A stretch of 64,000 nt of DNA, from NCBI GenBank assembly GCA_041398845.1, contig JAWKTZ010000006.1, positions 806,001 to 870,000 on the forward strand. Direction: 5' to 3'. The notes under the pieces are model-generated. The model saw only the letters and a list, made by a program, of their open reading frames with translations. It had not been told where the DNA came from and searched no databases. Below are positions 52,351 through 61,362 of this stretch, piece by piece. The stretch's first letter is position 1, and every line of letters begins with the position of its first letter. A program made the translations under genes and the position numbers. The DNA is from Fuerstiella sp041398845 (lineage in GTDB: Bacteria > Planctomycetota > Planctomycetia > Planctomycetales > Planctomycetaceae).

Positions 52351-53283
52351 TCAGGCGTCCGGTGCTCCTGTTGTGACATCAAAATCACTCAGTGATTGAA
52401 CCTGCAGAGCATGTCGCGTCAGGGCATCCAGATGTTCTGAGGACTGAATCGCAGCCAATGCCTGACGCACCGTGTCCGGCACGTCTTCGAACCGAAACTC
52501 AAGGAACAACAACAGGCTGTCGCGTTTGCCCTTTGCTTCTCCTTCAGCCTTGCCTTCAGCCTTGCCCTCGGCCTTGCCCTCGGCTTTGCCTTCAGCTCTG
52601 CCTGCGGCCTTGCCTTTTTCTTCGCCCCGCTTCATCCCGATCTCGATCAGGTCTTTTCCGGACTGAGTTTCCGTCAGGTCAGGGAGTGCTCCAACTAACA
52701 TTTCTTCGATCTCCTGTTTGCCCTTGTCTCGAAAACGCTGTTCCAGCCAGCTCACAAACACATCCGTCAGCACGGTCTTTGTTCGTTCATCCAGATCGCT
52801 GAGTGCGATCTGATTGTAACGCTCTGCCGCATCAGCGGCCAGATTTTCGTCGCTGGATTCCATCAGAGGATGGAACACAGCCACCAATGGATGTTCGGGG
52901 TTGCTGTGCTGCAGTTGCGATAGCTGGTCGAGCATCGAAAACACACGCACGACTCGACACCACGGTTCGGCCTTCGGATCCAGACTCAGATCCAGAAACA
53001 GGATGACGCCTTCCACCGTTCGCCCCGGCCGCTGTCGCTCGAGCAGAACCATTTCCTGGACCAGACGACTGTAAATCGAATCGTCACGCTGAGCCTGAAA
53101 CTCAACGACGAACAGAGGCTGATCTGCGGCATCCGGTTCGATCACTCCGTCCGCCGTCACAGCAACGTCCTTCAGTTCCACAGAACGAAACTCACACCGA
53201 CCAGGGTCGGCGATTTGAGTCAGTTCGAAGAACCAGCCGGGATTTACAGCCAGAATCTTGTAGATCTGCTTGTCGGTTCGCAT
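52351..53283 (-). CDS. DUF2887 (Rpn-like PD-(D/E)XK) protein with GKAE repeats
   Basis: A 310-residue protein beginning MRTDKQIYKILAVNPGWFFE, as DUF2887 proteins do. LFVVEFQAQRDDSIYSRLVQ holds the Glu and Gln expected of the nuclease-like core. Residues about 210-250 form a charged helix that includes six repeats of the type AEGK, encoded by a 12-bp tandem repeat. The family is linked to transposase-like Rpn nucleases and is multicopy in planctomycetes and cyanobacteria; its function is not known. It stands alone. Confidence 0.88.
   Translation of the reverse strand: MRTDKQIYKILAVNPGWFFELTQIADPGRCEFRSVELKDVAVTADGVIEPDAADQPLFVVEFQAQRDDSIYSRLVQEMVLLERQRPGRTVEGVILFLDLSLDPKAEPWCRVVRVFSMLDQLSQLQHSNPEHPLVAVFHPLMESSDENLAADAAERYNQIALSDLDERTKTVLTDVFVSWLEQRFRDKGKQEIEEMLVGALPDLTETQSGKDLIEIGMKRGEEKGKAAGRAEGKAEGKAEGKAEGKAEGEAKGKRDSLLLFLEFRFEDVPDTVRQALAAIQSSEHLDALTRHALQVQSLSDFDVTTGAPDA
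52543..52614 (-). repeat. Coding 12-bp tandem repeat, six units
   Basis: Six consecutive units of the form ttcagccttgcc on the plus strand (with a few substitutions) encode Gly-Lys-Ala-Glu and close variants at residues 224-247 of the DUF2887 protein. The period keeps the frame, so copy-number change would alter only the helix length. Confidence 0.85.
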
Positions 53284-53448
53284 CGCTCAAGTTTAGAGCG
53301 GCAGGCGCTGGATGAAAAGCCATCAGCGGGACATGCGGCGAATGGTCGCAGATCGTGGCCAGGGCTTCATTTCGGGTCAGAAAACTGGGCTTTGAGGAAC
53401 GATGATCATAACATTACACTTTACAGTTTTATCAGGTCGGCCAGCACA

Positions 53449-53475
53449 TTGCGGTGTGGTCTGTTTGGGTACCAT
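53449..53475 (+). promoter_or_regulatory. Possible promoter
   Basis: TTGCGG at 53449-53454 and TACCAT at 53470-53475 with 15 bp between, 16 bases before the start of the secreted coiled-coil gene. A similar pair (TTGACG, 15 bp, TACCAT) lies at 21057-21083 before the VWA gene. The spacing is short for a sigma70 promoter, so support is weak. Confidence 0.25.
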
Positions 53476-53490
53476 ACATTGGATTTTCGG

Positions 53491-54117
53491 ATGCGTACGA
53501 CAGGGATTATCGCTATCTCCGGTGTCTTCGTTCTGCTGATGGTCGCTACCGGACGATCTCAGGATGCAGCGGGCCGTCAGCCGTTCGCCGGACAGGCGAT
53601 CACATTGGAATCAGCCGCTTCAAAATCGAACGGCACGGAAGGAACTCCGCAGCCGAAACCCGCTGCCCCGTCGCCCGCAGCACCGACGAAAACGAATGAC
53701 CCCACATTGCGCAGTGAATATCTGAAGCTGCTGCAGACTCAGGCGGAACTCATGGATGAGGTGACTCTGAAGCAGGAAATCGAACAGACGCAACGAAACA
53801 TCAATGAATTGCGAGCCCTCCAGAAACTTCAGGAAGCTCAACAACTGTTGCTGAATATCACGGCTGAGTTTCCCCGGACTGATGCTGCGACGAAAGCGAT
53901 GCGTATGCTGGATGCGCTGGGGCCCGTCGGATCTCAGGCGATTTTTCCCGACGACGTCGGCCCGGGTCTGAACACTGCGGCCGAGGAAACTCCGTTTCGG
54001 CGTTCAGCGATGTCACGAACATTTCTGCCGCGACCTGTTGCAAAATCCGCTGGTCCCGGGCCAGGGCATACTGATGCGCCCGACATCGAACCCATCCGCG
54101 TCGAACCACAGGACTGA
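53491..54117 (+). CDS. Small secreted protein with a coiled coil
   Basis: A 208-residue protein with a signal peptide (TGIIAISGVFVLLMVATG). A Pro/Ala/Lys-rich linker precedes a helical segment (YLKLLQTQAELMDEVTLKQE and the following NINELRALQKLQEAQQLLLN) likely to form a coiled coil. The C-terminal third is disordered and rich in Pro and Gly. No function is recognised; an envelope linker or scaffold is possible. The frame is open from 53215 but those residues overlap the promoter region of the divergent DUF2887 gene. Convergent with the next gene. Confidence 0.65.
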   Translation: MRTTGIIAISGVFVLLMVATGRSQDAAGRQPFAGQAITLESAASKSNGTEGTPQPKPAAPSPAAPTKTNDPTLRSEYLKLLQTQAELMDEVTLKQEIEQTQRNINELRALQKLQEAQQLLLNITAEFPRTDAATKAMRMLDALGPVGSQAIFPDDVGPGLNTAAEETPFRRSAMSRTFLPRPVAKSAGPGPGHTDAPDIEPIRVEPQD

Positions 54118-54141
54118 CCCGCTCCGGTGTCGTCACGAAGG

Positions 54142-55209
54142 TTATTCCGACGAGTCTGGTGGTCGGCCACCGAAAATCAGTTCCAGTTCCTGGTTTTCCT
54201 TCAGGCGACGTGAGCGAACCTGGATAACATCTTTGACCAGTCGAGCGGCTCCGAGAACGTTGATCACCAGTTGGACTTTGTTGTCTCGCACTTTGATGGA
54301 TTCGCTGGAACTGCTGATCGGCACCACCTTCAGGTTTTCATCTGTGTAGCTGACCGCACCTCTGCTGTTGCTGTCATAGGGGATTTTCTGGTGGTAGCCG
54401 TCGCTGCCGATGACTCGGCCACTGAGGTCATTGATGCGGTAGGCCCTGACACTGTCCGGCAGACGGATCTCAACAATGAGCTTATAGTCTTCATTGACTC
54501 GAGGAACTTCCGGATCGGCCCAGACCGTGAAGCTGCCTTTTGTGACTGCCAGTCCGGACTCCGGCAGCTTGAACAGAAACTCTTCGGAACCTGCTGTCGA
54601 ATCCCCGTTTTCGTCGCTTCCCATCATTGACGGCAGAAAGTCATTGGGCATGGCGGCGTCAAGCCCGTCTTTGACAATACGCAGATTGCTGGACAGTCGT
54701 TCCTCGCGAGTCTGGCTGTCGGCTTGAGTCAGATCGAGATCGGCCACGGCTTCAAACTTCGGTTGTTCGCCTTCATGATCGACGTCATCCAGGCTGGCTC
54801 GCAGCGGCGGAACGTCCTTTTCCTGTTCCAGCAGGTGGTGTCCCAGCCAGACAAACACGGCAGCGGCGGTGGAATATGCCACCAGATGCAACAGGAACGA
54901 AAGGTAGTAACTGGTGGCAGCCGCTCCCAGCAGCAATTCCGACCAGGTGCGATGAGTGGTTTCCGCAGTGACTACGATTTCAGGAAGGTTGGCAGCCGCC
55001 AGGGCTTGATCCGGAACAGGAATTTCGTCGGCTTTGCCAATGCCGACACCATCCGGTTCTGACGAGGGAGGCAAATTACGACCTCCGCGTTCCCGGCGAC
55101 TGGATGTCTGAGCATCGTGGGTCATGAATTGAGCGTCAGCTTTCCGAGAGAACGACGGCGAATGAGCCATTGGAATCCGTCGTCGCCATGGCAACGCGTT
55201 CCATTCCAT
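54142..55209 (-). CDS. Single-pass membrane protein of unknown function
   Basis: A 355-residue protein. The N-terminal 105 residues are polar, one membrane helix follows (YYLSFLLHLVAYSTAAAVFVWLG spans it in part) and the C-terminal 200 residues form a soluble, beta-rich domain with GSFTVWADPEVPRVNEDYKL and VRAYRINDLSGRVIGSDGYH. The topology suggests a domain outside the cytoplasm. No family is recognised. The start is uncertain: ATG 55209 is the longest, 55170 and 55125 are in frame, and TATAGACT lies just before 55209. Confidence 0.7.
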   Translation of the reverse strand: MEWNALPWRRRIPMAHSPSFSRKADAQFMTHDAQTSSRRERGGRNLPPSSEPDGVGIGKADEIPVPDQALAAANLPEIVVTAETTHRTWSELLLGAAATSYYLSFLLHLVAYSTAAAVFVWLGHHLLEQEKDVPPLRASLDDVDHEGEQPKFEAVADLDLTQADSQTREERLSSNLRIVKDGLDAAMPNDFLPSMMGSDENGDSTAGSEEFLFKLPESGLAVTKGSFTVWADPEVPRVNEDYKLIVEIRLPDSVRAYRINDLSGRVIGSDGYHQKIPYDSNSRGAVSYTDENLKVVPISSSSESIKVRDNKVQLVINVLGAARLVKDVIQVRSRRLKENQELELIFGGRPPDSSE

Positions 55210-55601
55210 GAACAGTCTATATCACGCCGCGCCCGCAGACGATGCCTGTTCAAAGAAGTCGCTTAGGTCATTCCTGTGCCGAAAACCGGATTGGATTCGA
55301 GGTCGGTTGCTTTTTTTCGAAATTGGCCGTCAAAGCCGCAAACCGTTGCCTCAACCGCCCCGTTTCTGCAATTGTGCCGTCCAATGGGACTGTGAAAACC
55401 GGATTTCCGGGAATTCCAGTTGAATCAATCGGATTATCGGGGGTGGCTGCTGGTGACGATCACGTCGGAAATGAGTAAGATTCCGCGTCGAGGTTCCTCA
55501 TGCGTCCGGTCGAATGCTGCGTATCTGACCCGTTTCGGGGATGCTCGACCAGATCGAAACAACTCCGCTCGTTCTGAGCTCAGCCATAGGTTCAGGCATT
55601 T
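55210..55601. other. Divergent intergenic region, no gene seen
   Basis: About 390 bases upstream of both the single-pass protein and the MMPL exporter. gaaaaccggatt occurs twice (55281-55292 and 55394-55405). No coding frame or convincing promoter pair was found, though promoters for both sides must lie here. Confidence 0.4.
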
Positions 55602-58472
55602 GTGACTGATTCAAGGAAGACACCATTTCTGCAACGTCGCGATCGCTGGGGCCATGGTGTCTCGTTGTGGATCGTCGTGATCGTTGCGTTTCTGCTGCCG
55701 TTAATGGCATGGTCGCTGCGCGGAATCCGTCTGGACAACGATGTCCTGGGCTGGTTACCCAGAGATGATCCTCAGGCACGCATTCTGCAATGGTACGAAG
55801 GCATGTTTCCTTCCAAGGCGCGGGTGCTGGTGTCGTGGGAAGGCGCGTCGATCACAGATCCTCGGCTTGAAAAGCTTCAGCAGATTCTGGAGGGACTCCC
55901 CACGGAAGACGGCGCACGGGAAGGGGGGTCTCCCTATGTTCAGGACGTCAGTCTGCCGTTTGAAGTGATCACTCGGATGCTGTCGCGTGATATTCCGTTC
56001 ACGACCGCGATGGAACAGATTGACGGTGTGCTGATCGCCGACGGGCCTCTCAAAATTCAACTGACGGACGCCGGTCGCATCCGCGGCGACTTTATGCAGA
56101 AAGAGATTCTGCGAATCGCCAACGAGGAAATGTCTTTGAATGCTCGGTTCGTTGAGGGCACAATGCTGCCGCCGTCCAGCGAAGGGATTGCCGAAGACGA
56201 CGTCCGGGCGTTCGAAACATTTGATGCTCTGAATGGATACGTTCAGAATCAGCCGCTGTATGACCTGCAGTTGGAATGGCCTGATATGCATGCCGATCCA
56301 CAACGCCTGCAGGAACTTCAGGACGCTCTGCTGGCCCTGGAAGCTCCAGGTGCCGGTGCACAGACGGCCGGCAAGCCATGCATTGCAACCTGTTTCTTCA
56401 TTCCAGGTTCACTGGCGGCCTGTTCAGTCGCGTTGTCGGAGGAAGGTGAAGCCGACAAGGCCATGGCGATTCAGACACTTCGCAGCGCATTGGTCGAAGC
56501 CGGTGTGCCTGAGGCCGACATTCGCATGGGGGGCCAGGCGGTTGTCAATGTGGCGATGAACCAGGCGGTGTTTGAAGGCGTCTGGAATCCGGACTATGAG
56601 TCATGGGACCTGCCAAATCGTTCGCCCATTCTGTTTTCCGCCTTTATCAGTATTCTGTTTTCATTCATCATGCTGCGCAGCTTCCGGCTGGCGACTCTGG
56701 TTCAGGCCGTCTCATTCTTTACGGTTGTTCTGGCCGTGGCACTCGTTCCCTTGACCGGGGGCACGATGACCATGGTCCTGATTGTCATGCCGACGCTGCT
56801 GACGGTGCTCACAACATCTGCCGCCATTCATCTGTCCAACTACTGGAAGCATTCGGGCGACCCGGACCCTGTCAAATCGGTGTTCAAAGCAGCTCGAACG
56901 GCATGGCTGCCGTGCGCTCTGGCCAGCGGAACGACGGCCATTGGTCTGGCATCTCTGCTGGCCAGCAATCTGGTTCCGGTGCGTGATTTCGGAATTTATG
57001 CGGCCATTGGCTGCATTCTGTCATTCCTTGTGGTGCTGTATGTACTGCCATCGCTGATGCTGTACTGGCCGAAGTCACCTCCGGAACCCGCCGAACTGAA
57101 CACCGGACACTGGAATCGTCTGGGCCTGTGGGTTGTTCGTCATCGCCACCTTGTCTGCCTGTTATGTCTGGCGCTGACGGCGACGGCCAGTTGGGGACTG
57201 TGGAATTTTCGGACAGAAACCAAAGTCATTCGTTACTTCCCGCCTGAATCCCGGCTTGTGCAGGACTATGTCTTTCTGGAAGAAAAACTGTCCGGTGTGA
57301 TTTCGATCGACACCATCGTGAAGTTTGACGAAGCCGCTCAACAACAGATGGAATTCATCGATCGAGCTCGCAAAGTCATGGAGCTGCAGCAGGAGATTCG
57401 TCGTCATCCGGAAATCAGCGGCGTTCTGTCGCTCGCGTCGTTCATCGATCTGCGTAAGCCGGACGCGGAAATGACGATGGTGGAACGCATGAAGCTGAAT
57501 CGATCGCAAAAGGAAGTCGGCCGCCGAATTCGCGAACGCGTGACAAGTGAAAGTCAATCGGACAGCGATGGTGTCGCGTCCATGCTGGCGATTCCGGACT
57601 TCGCAACCGACTGGGAAACGCCCGGGGACATGGCCCTGAATCGAGCGGGAGACGAAATCTGGCGAATCACAGCCCAGACGTCGGCATTATCGGACACCGA
57701 TCTGAATGTACTGATCGGCGACATGAACAAGATTGCCGCATCACATCTGTCGCTGGTCAGCACGCCACACACGGGGCATGTGGTCACCGGACTGGTGCCC
57801 GTGTTTCTCAGAACTCAGCAGGCGGTTCTGGAAAGTCTGATCCGCAGCTTTGGAATGGCGTTTGTCATTATTGCTGTCGTGATGATGGTGTTGTTACGCA
57901 GCCCGACGTCCGGCGTGATTACAATGCTTCCCAATCTGATGCCCGTGCTGCTGGTGTTTGGCCTGTTGTCATGGATGCGTCTGAAAGTGGATATCGGCAC
58001 GATGATTACGGCGTCGGTGGCCCTTGGCATCGCGGTGGACGGAACGCTGCATCTGCTGACGTGGTTTCAGGACCTTGTCAGGAAAGGTCATCCGGTGGAT
58101 GTCGCTGTGGGAAAAGCTCTCGAACACTGCGGACCGGCGATGTGGCAGACCAGCGCCGCGATCGGTCTGGGCATGCTGGCTTTGATGCCCGCAGAACTGC
58201 TGCTGGTAAGCCGCTTCGGCTGGATCATGGCGGCACTGGTCTTTGCCGCGCTGACCGCTGATATCGTCTTTCTGCCGGCACTGCTGGGAGGCACCCTGGG
58301 ACGTTTGATTCAACGAGCGGTCTGTCGCGAACAGAATACGGCGAGTGATAGTGCTTCCACCACAGTTCGCATGCAGGGTGCGGCCGTGCATGATCGGGTA
58401 TCCGACAAAAAGAGTGCGTTAAGAGGACCTTCGGCGGCCCAGTCGATTGCCGAACTCAAGGACGTCAGTTAA
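55602..58472 (+). CDS. MMPL/RND-superfamily exporter
   Basis: A 956-residue membrane protein in two similar halves. Each has one helix, a large extracytoplasmic loop and five further helices. The first half has LWIVVIVAFLLPLMAWSL and later AFISILFSFIMLRSFRLATL; the second has LNTGHWNRLGLWVVRHRHL and IGTMITASVALGIAVDGTLH with the conserved acidic residue. MMPL proteins export lipids or hopanoids; which one here is unknown. GTG 55602 is the start. The MoxR gene follows after 42 bases, suggesting one transcript. Confidence 0.88.
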   Translation: MTDSRKTPFLQRRDRWGHGVSLWIVVIVAFLLPLMAWSLRGIRLDNDVLGWLPRDDPQARILQWYEGMFPSKARVLVSWEGASITDPRLEKLQQILEGLPTEDGAREGGSPYVQDVSLPFEVITRMLSRDIPFTTAMEQIDGVLIADGPLKIQLTDAGRIRGDFMQKEILRIANEEMSLNARFVEGTMLPPSSEGIAEDDVRAFETFDALNGYVQNQPLYDLQLEWPDMHADPQRLQELQDALLALEAPGAGAQTAGKPCIATCFFIPGSLAACSVALSEEGEADKAMAIQTLRSALVEAGVPEADIRMGGQAVVNVAMNQAVFEGVWNPDYESWDLPNRSPILFSAFISILFSFIMLRSFRLATLVQAVSFFTVVLAVALVPLTGGTMTMVLIVMPTLLTVLTTSAAIHLSNYWKHSGDPDPVKSVFKAARTAWLPCALASGTTAIGLASLLASNLVPVRDFGIYAAIGCILSFLVVLYVLPSLMLYWPKSPPEPAELNTGHWNRLGLWVVRHRHLVCLLCLALTATASWGLWNFRTETKVIRYFPPESRLVQDYVFLEEKLSGVISIDTIVKFDEAAQQQMEFIDRARKVMELQQEIRRHPEISGVLSLASFIDLRKPDAEMTMVERMKLNRSQKEVGRRIRERVTSESQSDSDGVASMLAIPDFATDWETPGDMALNRAGDEIWRITAQTSALSDTDLNVLIGDMNKIAASHLSLVSTPHTGHVVTGLVPVFLRTQQAVLESLIRSFGMAFVIIAVVMMVLLRSPTSGVITMLPNLMPVLLVFGLLSWMRLKVDIGTMITASVALGIAVDGTLHLLTWFQDLVRKGHPVDVAVGKALEHCGPAMWQTSAAIGLGMLALMPAELLLVSRFGWIMAALVFAALTADIVFLPALLGGTLGRLIQRAVCREQNTASDSASTTVRMQGAAVHDRVSDKKSALRGPSAAQSIAELKDVS

Positions 58473-58514
58473 CGTCGTCGACTTCTGCGACATCGTGACG
58501 AAAGGGACCGACTG

Positions 58515-59537
58515 TTGGCTGAAAAACGCGATTTTGACGAGTTCCTGCAGAAGTTCCGCAAACACCATGAAGTGATGGTGGACGAACTTCACAAAGTGGT
58601 CATTGGTCAGGACGCTGTTATCGACCAGATTCTGGCCGCCGTATTTACCGGTGGTCACTGTCTTCTGGTGGGCGTTCCCGGGCTGGCCAAGACGCTTGTG
58701 GTCAGCACCATTGCCAAACTGCTCGATGTCGAATTCCGCCGCATCCAGTTTACTCCGGACCTGATGCCGTCGGACATTACCGGTACCAATGTCCTTGAAG
58801 AAACAGATCAGGGACGTCGGGAATTTCGTTTTGTGGAAGGCCCCGTCTTCACCAACATTCTGCTGGCCGACGAAATCAACCGCACGCCTCCGAAGACTCA
58901 GGCCGCGCTGCTGCAGGCCATGCAGGAAAAAGAAGTCACAGTCGGCCAGACCACATACAACCTTCCCGAACCTTTCTTCGTCATCGCCACTCAGAACCCC
59001 ATCGAACAGGAAGGCACCTATCCTCTGCCGGAAGCGCAACTCGACCGCTTCATGTTCAATGTCAAGGTGGACTATCCGTCTCTGGACGAAGAAGAACGCA
59101 TTCTGGAAGCCACCACATCCGGAGAACGCGCCGAAGTTCGCAAGGTGCTTTCGGCCAAAGCCATTCTGTATCTGCAGAACCAGATTCGGCAGATTGTGGC
59201 GTCGCCATTTATCATCAGCTATGTCACTCGTCTGGTTCGAGCGACTCGGCCGGGCGACGACGCGTCACCGGAATTCGTCCGCAAGCTGGTCGATTGGGGA
59301 GCTGGTCCGCGAGCTGGTCAGTATCTGATTGCCGGAGCCAAAGCCATGGCCGCAATGGATGGCCGACCGAATGTGACAACGGATGATGTTCGCAAGGTGG
59401 CCATTCCCGTTCTGCGACATCGAGTCTCCACCAACTTTCAGGCTCAGGCTGAAGGCATGGCATCGGAAGACGTGATCGAACGACTGATTCGCGAAGTGGC
59501 CGAACCCAACGTTCCCAAGTACGAAGATCAGCGCTGA
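58515..59537 (+). CDS. MoxR-family AAA+ ATPase
   Basis: A 340-residue ATPase. Walker A is GVPGLAKT near residues 55-62, Walker B NILLADEINRTPPK near 115-128, sensor 1 FFVIATQNPIEQEGTYPLPE near 154-173, and LDRFMF follows. MoxR proteins act as chaperones that activate VWA partners or metallo-enzymes. The usual DUF58 and VWA neighbours are absent; the gene is preceded by the MMPL exporter and followed, two bases after its stop, by a CBM9-like gene. TTG 58515 is used with AGGGA upstream. Confidence 0.94.
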   Translation: MAEKRDFDEFLQKFRKHHEVMVDELHKVVIGQDAVIDQILAAVFTGGHCLLVGVPGLAKTLVVSTIAKLLDVEFRRIQFTPDLMPSDITGTNVLEETDQGRREFRFVEGPVFTNILLADEINRTPPKTQAALLQAMQEKEVTVGQTTYNLPEPFFVIATQNPIEQEGTYPLPEAQLDRFMFNVKVDYPSLDEEERILEATTSGERAEVRKVLSAKAILYLQNQIRQIVASPFIISYVTRLVRATRPGDDASPEFVRKLVDWGAGPRAGQYLIAGAKAMAAMDGRPNVTTDDVRKVAIPVLRHRVSTNFQAQAEGMASEDVIERLIREVAEPNVPKYEDQR

Positions 59538-59539
59538 TC

Positions 59540-60199
59540 ATGGATCACATCGTTCCGCCATCGTTAATGTTCGACTACCAGTTGCCGATTCCACGCTGTG
59601 AGCTGCCGGCTACAAGGAAAACGGGTCGCCTGTTGTCACTGCCTGCGGGCGCAGATCTGTTTCTTCCGGCGTCGATGAATGAAGGAACGGGCTTTGCGTC
59701 GATCGGTGTCGGCTGGAATCCGGACGGGCTGGCGTTTTCATTTCACATTGACGGCAAGCCCGGGCCGCCCACGGGGCGAGCTGGTGATTTGAAGACATCA
59801 GACAGTATCCTGTTATGGATTGACACACGGCCGTCCGGCAATGTGCATCGAGCGACGGAATACTGCCATCACTTTGCAGCCCTGCCCCGGGACGAAGATC
59901 ACGATAACCAACCACATGTGCTGGTGCTTCCGATCGCTCAGCAACGCGACCGGAAAATCGAATCGGATCCGCGACGAATGTTGACGCGTACTCACGTCAC
60001 GGCGGCCGGCTACGACTTTGAACTATGGATTCCCGGAACTCAGCTATTTGGTTTTCGTGAGACCTCGGAGATCGGACGAATCGGTTTTTATGCGGTCGTG
60101 CAGGATTCGCATCTTGGAGATCAGCCTCTGTCGGTCGATGACCGCTTTCCCTGCAGTTACGATCCGTCTCTCTGGTTACCTCTGGAACTGAAGTCATGA
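59540..60199 (+). CDS. CBM9-like (DOMON-type) carbohydrate-binding protein
   Basis: A 219-residue protein. FASIGVGWNPDGLAFSFHID, then SDSILLWIDTRPSGNVHRAT and a final IGFYAVVQDSHLGDQPLSV correspond to strands of the CBM9-like beta-sandwich that binds sugars. No signal peptide is visible at the called start, so it may be cytoplasmic or exported by another route. It starts two bases after moxR and its stop overlaps the GlpQ start (ATGA), so translation of the three is coupled. Confidence 0.75.
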   Translation: MDHIVPPSLMFDYQLPIPRCELPATRKTGRLLSLPAGADLFLPASMNEGTGFASIGVGWNPDGLAFSFHIDGKPGPPTGRAGDLKTSDSILLWIDTRPSGNVHRATEYCHHFAALPRDEDHDNQPHVLVLPIAQQRDRKIESDPRRMLTRTHVTAAGYDFELWIPGTQLFGFRETSEIGRIGFYAVVQDSHLGDQPLSVDDRFPCSYDPSLWLPLELKS

Positions 60200-61286
60200 C
60201 GTCCGTCTTCCGCTTCATAACTGCGTTCACCGTTCTGATCGCAACAACATTCGCCCAGAAAGGTTCGACTGACCGACAGACAGCGTTTGGTACGAGCCGA
60301 CCTGACCGGTTCAAAATGATCAGTCAGACATTAAACGCCGAAATTCCTCTTGTGATTGCTCATCGTGGCGCATCCGGTTATCTGCCGGAACACACCACCG
60401 AATCAGCCGCGTTTGCTCACGCGCTTGGAGCTGACTTCATCGAACAGGACGTTGTCCTTTCGAAAGACGGAGTTGCCGTTGTGCTGCACGACATTACTCT
60501 GAATGCCACAACCAATGTTGCCGAATTGTTCCCTGATCGTGCTGTCGACGGCAAATTCTTTGTGTTCGATTTTACCTGGGAAGAACTGCAGACGCTGTCC
60601 GTGTCCGAACGGCAGACAGCGAAATTGGTGTCCGGTTTCCGGCCGGTCGGGGTACGTTTCGATTGGCAACTCTCGAACAGCACATTCAGATAATCACCGG
60701 CATGAACAAATCGCGACAGCGCAGCGCCGGGTTGTATGTGGAGATCAAACAACCGGCCGCTCACCGCAAACGTGGTCTGGATCCGTCAAAGGAAGTGCTC
60801 AGAATCCTGAAGCACTATGGCTATGAATCGACCGAAGATCGAGTCTTCGTGCAGTGCTTCGAAGCGGACGAAGTGCTGCGGCTGCGAACGGAACTCAACT
60901 GTCGGCTGCCCCTGATTCAGTTGCATTCGGGTGATCTGACAACGGACGAAATCGCAGAAATCAGCCGCGTGGCCGACGGCATTGGCATCAATCTGGCCGG
61001 CGTCGTGAGATTTCCGAATGGACAACCACCTCAGGTGAGCAAACTTGTGGAAACGGCTCATCAGCATTCGCTGCTGGTGCATGTCTGGACCTTCCGCACG
61101 GACGATCTTCCGGAGCATGCCGAATCGCCGAACGCTGTGCTGAACCTGCTGGTACAGAAAGCCGGAGTGGACGGGATTTTTACCGATCAGCCGGACAGCG
61201 TGCTGAGCTGGCGTCAGGCGGCACTGAAAGTCGGAGCCATTCGGGGGCCGTTTCACCTGTTGAATGGCGGTGGAAAGAGCCCATAA
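60196..61286 (+). pseudogene. glpQ: GlpQ-type glycerophosphodiester phosphodiesterase split by a frameshift
   Basis: The first frame (60196-60693) gives a signal peptide and the catalytic start VIAHRGASGYLPEHTTE, followed by DFIEQDVVLSKDGVAVVLHD with the metal-binding acidic residues and His. From about 60620-60640 the match continues in another frame: RFPAGRGTFRLATLEQHIQI, then GLYVEIKQPAAHR and a final GIFTDQPDSVL, ending at 61286. One missing base explains the break. The joined product of about 363 residues has the usual GlpQ length. It would hydrolyse glycerophosphodiesters in the periplasm. Both halves are well conserved, so sequencing error or very recent inactivation is likely. Confidence 0.87.
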
Positions 61287-61362
61287 TAGGAAGGCCACGC
61301 CGGCATTCCATCAGCGAAAGTGTTTCTGTTCATTCGGGAATGAGACGGCGGTCACGGAAACA

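Noticed and set aside
60663..61286. Independent gene for the second half of GlpQ
   Set aside because: Its start falls inside the conserved domain, and the upstream residues in the same frame (RFPAGRGTFRL) also match GlpQ. A frameshift explains it better.
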